Positions 1 through 4,869 are shown, counted from the first letter of the stretch. The stretch is 5,114 bases of DNA from Methanobacterium sp. (GCA_039666455.1 JAVSLW010000003.1:1-5114), one strand, 5' to 3'. The notes: generated from the letters alone by a model not told the origin. Numbers and translations are program-made.

Positions 1-284
1 CAAAGACTACAGCAGATCAGCATTGGTTTGAGTTCAAACGACAACTACAATATAAGTCTGATTGGTATGATAAACATTTTAGAGTTGTTGATGAAAAATA
101 CACTTCTAAAACTTGCAGTAACTGTGGATATGTTACAGAAGTTTTGGATTTGAATATTCGCAGATGGATATGCCCCAAATGCAATATAGAACATGATAGG
201 GACATAAACGCTGCACGCAATATTCTAACCGTGGGAACCACGGGGCTTGCCTTTGGTAAAATCAACAATCAGTTGGTGGATTAG
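1..284 (+). CDS. tnpB: TnpB (IS200/IS605 family) RNA-guided nuclease, C-terminal part
   Basis: Partial gene, open at the left window edge; the frame begins at base 3 and stops at TAG 282-284, giving about 93 residues. TnpB is the RNA-guided DNA endonuclease carried by IS200/IS605 elements and the relative of Cas12. The visible part holds the four-cysteine zinc finger (KTCSNCGY, then WICPKCNIEHD) and directly after it DRDINAARNI, the last RuvC segment with its catalytic Asp. The tail TVGTTGLAFG is typical of the family. All four cysteines and the final Asp are present, so this end looks undamaged; the rest cannot be judged. No tnpA transposase is visible. The gene's 3' end overlaps the predicted guide RNA and the right end of the element. 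Family assignment is secure from the motifs; activity is unknown. Confidence 0.93.
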   Translation, partial: KTTADQHWFEFKRQLQYKSDWYDKHFRVVDEKYTSKTCSNCGYVTEVLDLNIRRWICPKCNIEHDRDINAARNILTVGTTGLAFGKINNQLVD

Positions 285-339
285 GAATCCATTGACCTCT
301 TCAGGTCATGGTAGTTCAAGCATATACAAGGAATCCTAT
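229..339 (+). ncRNA. Putative TnpB omega/right-end RNA with guide
   Basis: In IS200/IS605 elements the guide RNA of TnpB is transcribed from the 3' end of tnpB through the right end, and its guide is the first 15-20 bases of flanking DNA. Here the expected parts are in order: a perfect 6-bp stem with loop GAA inside the tnpB coding end (229-234 with 238-243), a second perfect 6-bp stem with loop CTTC (293-298 with 303-308), the TCAA right-end tetranucleotide at 316-319, then host DNA. The guide would start at base 320 and match the methyltransferase fragment. Extent and transcription are inference; the 5' end of such RNAs usually lies further upstream than drawn here. Confidence 0.45.
285..319 (+). 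mobile_element. Right end of IS200/IS605-type element
   Basis: After the tnpB stop there is a 6-bp perfect hairpin (TGACCT / AGGTCA, loop CTTC, 293-308), then seven bases, then TCAA at 316-319. Subterminal hairpins recognised by TnpA and a TCAA-like right cleavage site are known for this family (IS608 uses TCAA). The first base of host DNA is proposed as 320, because the downstream protein matches its family consensus only from codon 320-322 onward (AYTRNPMYFG). The left end lies outside the window. These elements make no target duplication, so none is expected. Confidence 0.65.
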
Positions 340-544
340 GTACTTTGGGGCAACAATCATGATTTTTGGATGGTTTCTGGTTTTCCCATTCACCTTTCTT
401 TTAATCAGCGCCTTTTTATTCTCAATTTTGTTCTATATTACGGCAAAATCGGAGGAAAAACAACTATCAAGGAAATTTGGAAAAGAATACCTCAAATATA
501 AGCGAGAAGTTCCTCTATTTGTGCCATATCCAAAATTTAGATAG
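320..544 (+). pseudogene. ICMT/PEMT-family membrane methyltransferase, C-terminal remnant
   Basis: This 74-codon remnant reads AYTRNPMYFG, two hydrophobic stretches, then EEKQLSRKFGKEYLKYKREVPLF and stops at TAG 542-544. That is the conserved C-terminal half of isoprenylcysteine carboxyl methyltransferase / phospholipid N-methyltransferase-like integral membrane enzymes: the RNPMY.G motif that closes the SAM pocket, a helical hairpin, and the EE..L...FG.EY..Y...V motif. Full proteins are about 150-220 residues with further N-terminal membrane helices, which are missing. The ATG at 308 lies in the IS hairpin and would add four residues (MVVQ) that do not fit the family, with only a weak ribosome site, so I regard the fragment as cut off by the IS insertion. 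The family call is good; the substrate is unknown. Confidence 0.8.
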
Positions 545-580
545 TTAAATTTTCCTATTTGAATTTTATTGATTTTCGAT

Positions 581-598
581 ATATAACAATCGTTAAAT
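581..598. promoter_or_regulatory. Imperfect palindrome, operator candidate 1
   Basis: ATATAACAATCGTTAAAT agrees at 16 of 18 positions with the perfect palindrome at 692-709. It overlaps an AT-rich TATA-like stretch (592-603). Two related dyads 111 bases apart, centre to centre, suggest a dimeric repressor or activator binding both. The regulator is unknown. Confidence 0.5.
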
Positions 599-691
599 AT
601 TTAAGCTGGTTTTCATAGATATAAAGAGCAGTGATTATTATAAAAAAATTGTTATTCTACTGGAAAGATTTTATTTTTTTTTCACCTCCCG

Positions 692-709
692 ATATAACGA
701 TCGTTATAT
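692..709. promoter_or_regulatory. Perfect 18-bp palindrome, operator candidate 2
   Basis: ATATAACGATCGTTATAT is its own reverse complement over all 18 bases, with core AACGATCGTT. It lies about 125 bases upstream of the nifX-like start and overlaps a TATA-like TTATATTA. As RNA it would fold into a 7-bp stem with loop GATC, with a few extra pairs between CCTC at 685-688 and GGGG at 713-716, so a role in RNA cannot be excluded. It does not match the GGAA-N6-TTCC form of the methanococcal NrpR nitrogen operator. Confidence 0.6.
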
Positions 710-822
710 TATGGGGGGATCTTCCAGGTAATAGACAAATACTAGGACATTAATTTAGCATTTAGCTCATAAAACAAGCTTAAATCTATTAATTATAGAA
801 ACAATCAATGAATTTAAAAAAA

Positions 823-830
823 GAGGTGAT
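823..830 (+). promoter_or_regulatory. Ribosome binding site that decides the nifX-like start
   Basis: GAGGTGAT matches the archaeal anti-Shine-Dalgarno sequence and lies four bases before ATG 835. It lies inside the reading frame extended from ATG 808, which argues against that upstream start. Confidence 0.8.
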
Positions 831-834
831 TTAT

Positions 835-1212
835 ATGCCATTTAAAGTCGCAGTTGCAAGTAGTGACAGAAAATCTATAGATCAGCATTTTGGCCAGGCT
901 TCCCATTTCTTGATATTTAAGATTAAAGAAAGTCAGGAATTTGAATTCATTGAAGTACGGAAAAACATTCCACCTTACGAAAATCCAAATTTACTGGAAG
1001 ATCATGATAATGCAATTGAAAGGAGTGTTAATTTGATTTCAGATTGTGATGTGGTACTTGCAAGTCAAATTGGCCCTGGAGCAGTTAAAATTCTTTTATC
1101 ATGCCAAATACAGCCATATGGTGTTCCCAATTTACTAATTGAAAATGCATTAAAAAAACTGACTTCTTCAAAATTGGTATCTAATACGATACCAAAGCCT
1201 GTAATCTATTAA
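835..1212 (+). CDS. NifX/NifB-C-terminal-like iron-molybdenum cofactor binding protein
   Basis: The 125-residue protein is a single dinitrogenase iron-molybdenum cofactor-binding domain (the NifX/NafY/NifB C-terminal family). Recognisable landmarks: KVAVASSD at the N-terminus (4-11), DQHFGQASHFLIFKI (16-30), IEVRKNIPP (39-47), HDNAIERSVNLISDCDVVLASQIGPGA (57-83) and the QIQPYGV strand (91-97). Members bind or carry Fe-S/FeMo-co precursors during nitrogenase cofactor assembly; archaea also have many stand-alone paralogues of unknown role. I choose ATG 835 because GAGGTGAT sits four bases upstream; ATG 808 would add nine residues (MNLKKEVIY) encoded by the ribosome site itself. The common PPC motif reads PPY here, so the usual Cys is lost. 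Just downstream lies a NifH-family remnant, supporting an old nitrogenase-like context. No other nif gene is seen, so a role in nitrogen fixation is not shown. Confidence 0.85.
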   Translation: MPFKVAVASSDRKSIDQHFGQASHFLIFKIKESQEFEFIEVRKNIPPYENPNLLEDHDNAIERSVNLISDCDVVLASQIGPGAVKILLSCQIQPYGVPNLLIENALKKLTSSKLVSNTIPKPVIY

Positions 1213-1227
1213 AATTAAGGTAATGCT

Positions 1228-1440
1228 ATGAAAAAGCGAACTCAGAACGCAATATATGGAAAAGGAGGAATTGAAAAATCCACCACTTCTTCCAGTATTA
1301 GTGTAGATGGACAGAACAGGGCTACAAGGTAATACAGGTTGGAATGATCTGAAAGTGATTCTACTCAAAAAGTAGCTTATGATGGAATACAGGATATAGA
1401 AGTGAATTATAGCAAAAAATTAGAATGGTGGAGAAATTGA
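1228..1440 (+). pseudogene. Decayed NifH-family (nitrogenase reductase-like) remnant
   Basis: Starts 15 bases after the nifX-like stop. From ATG 1228 the frame reads a NifH-type N-terminus, AIYGKGGIEKSTTSS, and stops at TAA 1330-1332 after 34 codons. The next family block, EQGYKVIQVG, appears in another frame at 1314-1343, and the following SDSTQKV (the DPKSDST switch region) is back in the first frame at 1354-1374. The order and spacing match the first ~50 residues of NifH/CfbC-type Fe proteins, ATP-dependent 4Fe-4S electron donors of about 270-290 residues. The P-loop Gly is replaced by Glu (GKGGIEKS for GKGGIGKS). After 1374 the frame runs open to TGA 1438-1440 without clear similarity, overlapping the serA start. 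Two frame changes, a broken P-loop and loss of more than 200 residues make this non-functional. Whether it came from nifH, vnfH-like or another NifH paralogue cannot be told. Confidence 0.75.
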
Positions 1441-2429
1441 ATGCGATAAGGGTACTTATAGCTGATAAGATTAATGAAGATGGAATTAATGAGCTTAAAG
1501 AAGTTGCTGAAGTAATTGTTCAAACAGACATCACGGGTGACGAGCTTATCAACTCTATTAAAGATTTTGATGCTATAGTCGTTCGAAGCAGGACCAGGAT
1601 TACTCGAGAAGTTATAGAAAATGCCAGCAAACTCAAAATAATTGCTCGTGCTGGTGTTGGTGTGGACAACGTGGATGTGGAGGCAGCCACTGAAAAAGGA
1701 ATTATGGTAGTGAATGCTCCAGAATCAGCTTCTGTAACTGTAGCTGAACTTACAATAGGTCTGATATTATCTCTGGCACGGAAGATATCCATTGCCGATA
1801 AATCGGTTAAAGAGGGTAGGTGGGAGAAAAATAAGTTCATGGGCATGGAACTTGCAGGAAAAACCCTGGGTATAATTGGAATGGGACGAATTGGAACGCA
1901 GGTAGCTATCCGATGCAAAGCCTTTGCCATGAATATACTTGTATATGATCCTTATCTACCTCCAAATACTGCTTCGAAACTGAATGTAAACGTGGTGGAT
2001 TTAGAAACACTTCTTAAAAATGCTGATGTAATAACCATTCACGTTCCGTTCACTTCCAAGACCAAACACCTCATATCCAAAGACGAATTTAATCTCATGA
2101 AAGAAAATGCATTTATTATAAATTGTGCTCGAGGAGGCATTATAAATGAGAATGACTTATACGATGCACTGTCTAAAGGTAAAATAGGAGGTGCAGCTCT
2201 GGACGTGTTTGAGAAGGAACCTCCAAAGGATAGTCCACTTTTAGAACTGGATAATTTAGTTGCTACACCACATATTGGCGCTTCTACAGAAGATGCACAA
2301 CGTGGCGCTGCTTTAATAGTTGCTAAAGAAATTAAAAGGTTTTTCAAGGGAGAAATACCTCAAAACGTTATTAATAAACCAGTTCGTGGCACTGAATTCT
2401 TTCAAATTGTAAACTTTACCTCCAATTAA
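1425..2429 (+). CDS. serA: D-3-phosphoglycerate dehydrogenase, catalytic core only (C-terminally truncated)
   Basis: Encodes 334 residues of the D-2-hydroxyacid dehydrogenase family and fits SerA, the NAD-dependent first step of serine synthesis from 3-phosphoglycerate. Seen: VLIADKINEDG at the start, substrate loop VVRSRTRIT (52-60), ARAGVGVDNVD (74-84), nucleotide motif GMGRIG (152-157) with YDPY beyond it, and the catalytic Arg (NCARGG, R236), Glu (FEKEPP, E265) and His (TPHIGAS, H283). Archaeal SerA proteins of this type are normally about 520-530 residues, with an intervening (ASB) domain and a serine-sensing ACT domain. Here the protein ends just after NKPVRGTEFFQ, at the entrance to that region. 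The core may be active without serine feedback, or it may be a decaying copy. The start is uncertain: ATG 1425, GTG 1428 or TTG 1437 all fit, and TTG is preceded by a weak GGTGGAG. The start overlaps the nifH-like remnant. Confidence 0.87.
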   Translation: MVEKLNAIRVLIADKINEDGINELKEVAEVIVQTDITGDELINSIKDFDAIVVRSRTRITREVIENASKLKIIARAGVGVDNVDVEAATEKGIMVVNAPESASVTVAELTIGLILSLARKISIADKSVKEGRWEKNKFMGMELAGKTLGIIGMGRIGTQVAIRCKAFAMNILVYDPYLPPNTASKLNVNVVDLETLLKNADVITIHVPFTSKTKHLISKDEFNLMKENAFIINCARGGIINENDLYDALSKGKIGGAALDVFEKEPPKDSPLLELDNLVATPHIGASTEDAQRGAALIVAKEIKRFFKGEIPQNVINKPVRGTEFFQIVNFTSN

Positions 2430-2467
2430 TGAAAATTAGAGCAAATATAAAGTTTACCAAGCATTGA
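2408..2467 (+). pseudogene. Out-of-frame trace of the lost SerA C-terminal part
   Basis: In the frame one base before that of serA, bases 2411-2464 read KLYLQLMKIRANIKFTKH and then stop at TGA 2465-2467. KLYLQLMKI resembles the KPYLELAEKLG-type segment that follows the PV..ETFQ.I motif in full-length SerA, which is exactly where the in-frame protein departs from the family (FFQIVNFTSN). This suggests a frameshift and then erosion. The match is short and made by eye. Confidence 0.4.
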
Positions 2468-2677
2468 ATTGGTTTTAGTCTGCTTAAAGATCAATGTATC
2501 TTACTGAATTGTTATGTGTTGGAAAAAACCCATCTCAAACTTTATGCTCCAAAATTGAAAATTATAAATAGTTTTTGAGTATATAATTATTATTTATATT
2601 TAAAATATTATTAAAATTTCAAAAAAATCTGATTTTTTGAGACTTTGACATAATAAATCCTATTTTGAGGGCTAATA
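2430..2677. promoter_or_regulatory. Promoter region of the small protein/DUF305 unit
   Basis: About 250 AT-rich bases. Apart from the possible serA trace at the left, no coding sequence is seen. TATA-like elements are ATTATAAATA (2561-2570, after TTGAAA) and TATTTATATTTAAA (2591-2604). A near-perfect dyad at 2619-2640 falls where transcription would start if the second element is the TATA box. The assignment is by eye only. Confidence 0.45.
2619..2640. promoter_or_regulatory. Near-perfect dyad, possible operator
   Basis: TCAAAAAAATC, one base, then GATTTTTTGA: the arms are reverse complements except that one A:T pair is missing. It lies 15-35 bases downstream of a TATA-like stretch and 38 bases before the small protein's ATG, a place suited to repression. 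It is A/T-run based, so chance is a real alternative. Confidence 0.35.
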
Positions 2678-2794
2678 ATGGTTTCTAAAGAAGAAGAACG
2701 TAAAAAAGCAATAATGCAACAAGAAATTGAAATTATAAGAAGAATGAGTAGGATTAAACATAAAATTGCAGTGATGAGTATCAAAGATTCCTAA
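2678..2794 (+). CDS. Small charged protein, 38 residues, unknown function
   Basis: ATG 2678 is preceded by TTTTGAGG with the usual spacing (GAGG ends seven bases before the start) and the frame ends at TAA 2792-2794. The protein starts MVSKEEERKKAIMQQEIE and continues IIRRMSRIKHKIAVMSIKDS. It is rich in Lys, Arg and Glu, has no Cys, no signal peptide and no membrane segment, and looks like one or two amphipathic helices. The DUF305 gene starts 31 bases downstream on the same strand, so co-transcription is likely. I do not recognise a family. The good ribosome site and position ahead of an operon partner argue that it is real; the short length and AT-rich context allow chance. Confidence 0.6.
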   Translation: MVSKEEERKKAIMQQEIEIIRRMSRIKHKIAVMSIKDS

Positions 2795-2825
2795 ATTTAG
2801 TTTCAAAGTCATAAGGTGAAAAATC

Positions 2826-3467
2826 ATGAAAGAAAATGAAAAACTTGTGGTTGTTGGAGTTGTTATAGTAGCTCTTATAACATTTTTAGCACTTTTTTCA
2901 ATGTATTGGAATTATTATCCTATGATGGGTGGACAGAACGGTCAAACAGGTCAAGGCATGATGGAGAATATAGATCGTCATTTTATTGAACAAATGATTC
3001 CTCATCATGAGGAAGCCGTGGCCATGGCGGATATTGCATTAATTAAAGCAAAACATCCTGAAATTAAACAGCTTGCAAGAAACATTAAAAGCAGCCAGAG
3101 TATTGAAATTACAAAGATGCGTCAATGGTATAAAGCCCGGTATGGCACTGATGTACCTGCTAATTCAAGTATGATGGGAAATATGACAGATTTAGATGAT
3201 CTTAAAAATGCAAAGCCCTTTGATAAGGAATTTATTGAGGAGATGATCCCTCATCACCAGATGGCAATAATGATGTCGCAGATGGTTTTATATCATTCAA
3301 ATGATCCAGAAATTCGTGTACTTGCTGAATCCATTATTAAAACTCAAAGAGTGGAAATAGAAGAGATGGGAAAATGGTATAAGGAATGGTATGGCACTGA
3401 TGTACCCGCTTCGGGTGTGATAGGCTCTAACGGTGGAATGATGCATGGAGGCATGATGAATGCGTAG
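2826..3467 (+). CDS. Membrane-anchored DUF305 protein with tandem four-helix halves
   Basis: The 213-residue protein has one N-terminal membrane helix (about 7-27) acting as signal anchor, so the rest should lie outside the cell membrane. Two DUF305 halves follow: HFIEQMIPHHEEAVAMADIA (52-71) to YGTDVPA (106-112), and EFIEEMIPHHQMAIMMSQM (135-153) to YGTDVPA (189-195). Each has the family's M-I-P-H-H motif on a long helix. A Met/His/Gly-rich tail (GGMMHGGMMNA) and MMGGQ/MMGNM linkers flank them. DUF305 is related to ferritin-like four-helix bundles; some members, such as cyanobacterial CopM, bind copper, so a periplasm-side metal-binding or copper-tolerance role is a fair inference but not proven. 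AAGGTGA lies seven bases before ATG 2826. It probably forms an operon with the 38-residue gene upstream. No copper ATPase or regulator is in view. Confidence 0.88.
   Translation: MKENEKLVVVGVVIVALITFLALFSMYWNYYPMMGGQNGQTGQGMMENIDRHFIEQMIPHHEEAVAMADIALIKAKHPEIKQLARNIKSSQSIEITKMRQWYKARYGTDVPANSSMMGNMTDLDDLKNAKPFDKEFIEEMIPHHQMAIMMSQMVLYHSNDPEIRVLAESIIKTQRVEIEEMGKWYKEWYGTDVPASGVIGSNGGMMHGGMMNA
2979..3410 (+). repeat. Tandem intragenic duplication in the DUF305 gene (2979-3161 and 3228-3410)
   Basis: Codons 52-112 and 135-195 are repeats set 249 bases apart. The proteins agree best at FIE.MIPHH, PEI..LA, and WYK..YGTDVPA. A 19-base block, GGTATGGCACTGATGTACC, is identical in both (3139-3157 and 3388-3406), more conserved than the rest of the unit. 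Confidence 0.8.
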
Positions 3468-3663
3468 AGGTTTGATTATCATGAAAATCTTAGAATATAC
3501 AGTTACATCAGAGTTTCTGGATTGAGCGGATTCACTATAATACGTATATAAAATAAAATGCATTATAATAGATTTTAAGGAAATATAAATAAAATGGAGA
3601 AATTTTATCATTTAATCCAAAAATCATCCATTTCTTGAAACTCCAACTAAGCTTTGAAATCTA
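3468..3663. other. Convergent intergenic stretch
   Basis: 196 AT-rich bases between the DUF305 gene and the convergent nucleoside kinase. I see no gene: a 14-codon ATG frame at 3480 is too short to support. TATA-like TATATAAAATAAAAT (3546-3560) is present with nothing plausible downstream. No strong terminator hairpin is visible; short T-rich runs on both strands could serve as archaeal terminators. Confidence 0.5.
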
Positions 3664-4581
3664 TTAATCCTTCCATTTTTCATGCATTCTGAAAACAACC
3701 ATCTCCAAGCTTGGAATGTTGGTCTGACATCCTTCAGCCTCAACAACAAAAGATGCCACTGCTGAAGCGAATTTACCACAATAATCCAGGTCATTACCTT
3801 TTAAATAGGCTTTTAAAAATCCTGCGCGGTAAGAATCTCCAGCACCGGTGGGGTCTACTGTTTTTCGTACAACAGCACCTATTTTAATTTTTTTATCAGC
3901 ATATATTACGCTGCCCTCTTTACCGTAGGTTTTAACCACAATTTCCGGGCCAATATCCTTTAATTCCCATATATTTAGCTTTAATACCTTTAGTATCCTG
4001 TCAATTTCATGATGATTCCCAAAAAGTATGTTAGAAACGCTTATAACACCTTTAAGTTCCTCTGGAGAATACATGTGGAGGTCCTGTCCAGGGTCAAAGG
4101 ATATTATCTTTTTGTATTCATTTGCAATTTCACCTGATCTTCTATTAAAATCAGGGTCTCCTGTGGCTAAATGAACTGCATTTGCTTTTTTTATTGCTTT
4201 TTGAGGAACTTCTGATTTTTTAAAATATTTAGCTGCGCCCCAGTAAAAATAACTTATCTGATCATTGTTGGAGTCTGTAAAAACCCATGCCATGGGAGAT
4301 TTTTCATTTTCAATAACAATCATGTCTTCAGTGTTTATTCCCATTTTCTTAAGCTTAGCATGATATTTGGAATCCTTGAATTTGGACCCCACAGCAGATA
4401 CAAGCGCAGTTTTAAGCCCTAAACTTGCACCTACCATTGCAACATTTGCTGCAGCTCCTCCATCAAAATTCTTTATTTGTTTTATCAGTGTAGATGAGTT
4501 AGGGGCAGGAAAATCCTTAACAAGGACTATAGAATCGAAAGCAGTGTGCCCAATAGCCAGCAAATCTGTTTTTTTTATCAA
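3664..4581 (-). CDS. PfkB-family nucleoside kinase (MJ0406 type)
   Basis: Complete 305-residue carbohydrate/nucleoside kinase of the ribokinase superfamily. Seen: LAIGHTAFDSIV (8-19), the glycine-rich substrate region NFDGGAAANVAM (38-49), PMAWVFTDSNNDQISYFYWGAAK (about 96-118), LATGDPDFN, SFDPGQDL, the ATP-side VVKTYGKEGSV, and the anion-hole/catalytic-base signature DPTGAGDSYRAGF (about 243-255) with its Asp base. GDPDFN, DPGQDL and EAEGCQTN..S are hallmarks I associate with the Methanocaldococcus MJ0406 nucleoside kinase, which phosphorylates guanosine, inosine and cytidine, so nucleoside salvage is the likely role; another PfkB substrate is possible. The only fitting start is TTG 4581-4579, with AGGTGAT three bases upstream; the nearby ATG is out of frame and closed by TGA at once. 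Length equals the family norm. The gene converges on the DUF305 unit and diverges from the adhesin gene. Confidence 0.9.
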   Translation of the reverse strand: MIKKTDLLAIGHTAFDSIVLVKDFPAPNSSTLIKQIKNFDGGAAANVAMVGASLGLKTALVSAVGSKFKDSKYHAKLKKMGINTEDMIVIENEKSPMAWVFTDSNNDQISYFYWGAAKYFKKSEVPQKAIKKANAVHLATGDPDFNRRSGEIANEYKKIISFDPGQDLHMYSPEELKGVISVSNILFGNHHEIDRILKVLKLNIWELKDIGPEIVVKTYGKEGSVIYADKKIKIGAVVRKTVDPTGAGDSYRAGFLKAYLKGNDLDYCGKFASAVASFVVEAEGCQTNIPSLEMVVFRMHEKWKD

Positions 4582-4584
4582 AAC

Positions 4585-4591
4585 ATCACCT
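4585..4591 (-). promoter_or_regulatory. Ribosome binding site selecting a TTG start
   Basis: On the minus strand AGGTGAT is followed after three bases by TTG, the only start in the kinase frame before LAIGHTAFD. The ATG that overlaps this site is in another frame and reads ATG-TTT-TGA. Confidence 0.75.
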
Positions 4592-4805
4592 TTACAAATT
4601 AAATTTTTAAAGAGAGATTTAAAATGATACTGTTAATTATTTTAGACTTTAGGATTTTATTTTAAAACTATTAAAATTTTTCGAAGTTACGGGCTGTAAA
4701 GTTGATGGGTGCTGGTTGTGATTTGCATTTTTATTTAGCTATTTTTTTTTGAATGTGTTGGCTGAGAATATTTCCAACCAAGTAAGTTTTATAGTCTTTA
4801 TGAAT

Positions 4806-4822
4806 CGAAAGTATTAAATATT
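4806..4822 (+). promoter_or_regulatory. BRE/TATA candidate of adhesin-like gene
   Basis: CGAAA then GTATTAAATATT resembles archaeal BRE plus TATA box, about 50-60 bases before ATG 4870, leaving a leader of roughly 20-30 bases. By eye only. Confidence 0.4.
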
Positions 4823-4869
4823 AGTTCCTTTCAATCGATATGTAGTAATAATCGTGTCGGGGTAGGGCT

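Larger units (their letters stand above)
545..834. other. Gene-poor regulatory stretch before nifX-like gene
   Basis: Very AT-rich, 290 bases with no convincing gene. It holds two related palindromes (581-598 and 692-709) entered separately, a T-tract (669-682) that could end transcription on the plus strand, and TATA-like stretches such as TTAAATATTTAA (592-603), TTATATTA (704-711) and ATTAATTATA (788-797). The last lies closest to the nifX-like start, but I cannot decide which of them is used. A 40-codon GTG frame at 631-753 runs through the palindrome and is judged spurious. Confidence 0.6.
4582..4869. promoter_or_regulatory. Divergent promoter region between kinase and adhesin genes
   Basis: 288 bases without a gene. 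For the minus-strand kinase, CGAAAAATTTTAATA (4682-4668 read on the minus strand) has a BRE/TATA look, about 90 bases before the start; AT-rich runs nearer the gene are alternatives. For the plus-strand adhesin, CGAAA followed by GTATTAAATATT (4806-4822) is a good BRE/TATA candidate, predicting a start of transcription near 4840-4848. A T-run at 4742-4750 could end stray transcripts. Confidence 0.45.

Noticed and set aside
1..284. Cas12-type CRISPR effector
   Set aside because: The compact C-terminus, the TVGTTGLAFG tail and the adjacent IS right end fit TnpB; no repeats or cas genes are present.
247..501. 84-codon plus-strand frame overlapping the methyltransferase fragment
   Set aside because: It is a shadow: the frame at 320-544 carries the family motifs RNPMY.G and EE..L...FG.EY, while this one has no recognisable features and crosses the IS end.
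682..690. GGGAGGTGA on the minus strand, a strong ribosome-site look-alike
   Set aside because: No ATG, GTG or TTG at proper spacing on that strand; the following bases are an A-run.
631..753. GTG-started 40-codon frame in the stretch before the nifX-like gene
   Set aside because: It runs straight through the perfect palindrome and a T-tract, lacks a good ribosome site and resembles no protein I know.
1520..1930. 136-codon minus-strand frame inside serA
   Set aside because: Antisense shadow of a well-conserved gene; low-complexity Ser/Thr/Ile-rich translation with no domain.
3480..3524. 14-codon ATG frame after the DUF305 gene
   Set aside because: Too short and without any independent support.
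3297..3611. 104-codon minus-strand frame over the DUF305 3' end
   Set aside because: Antisense to the clearly coding repeat of DUF305, without ribosome site or motif.
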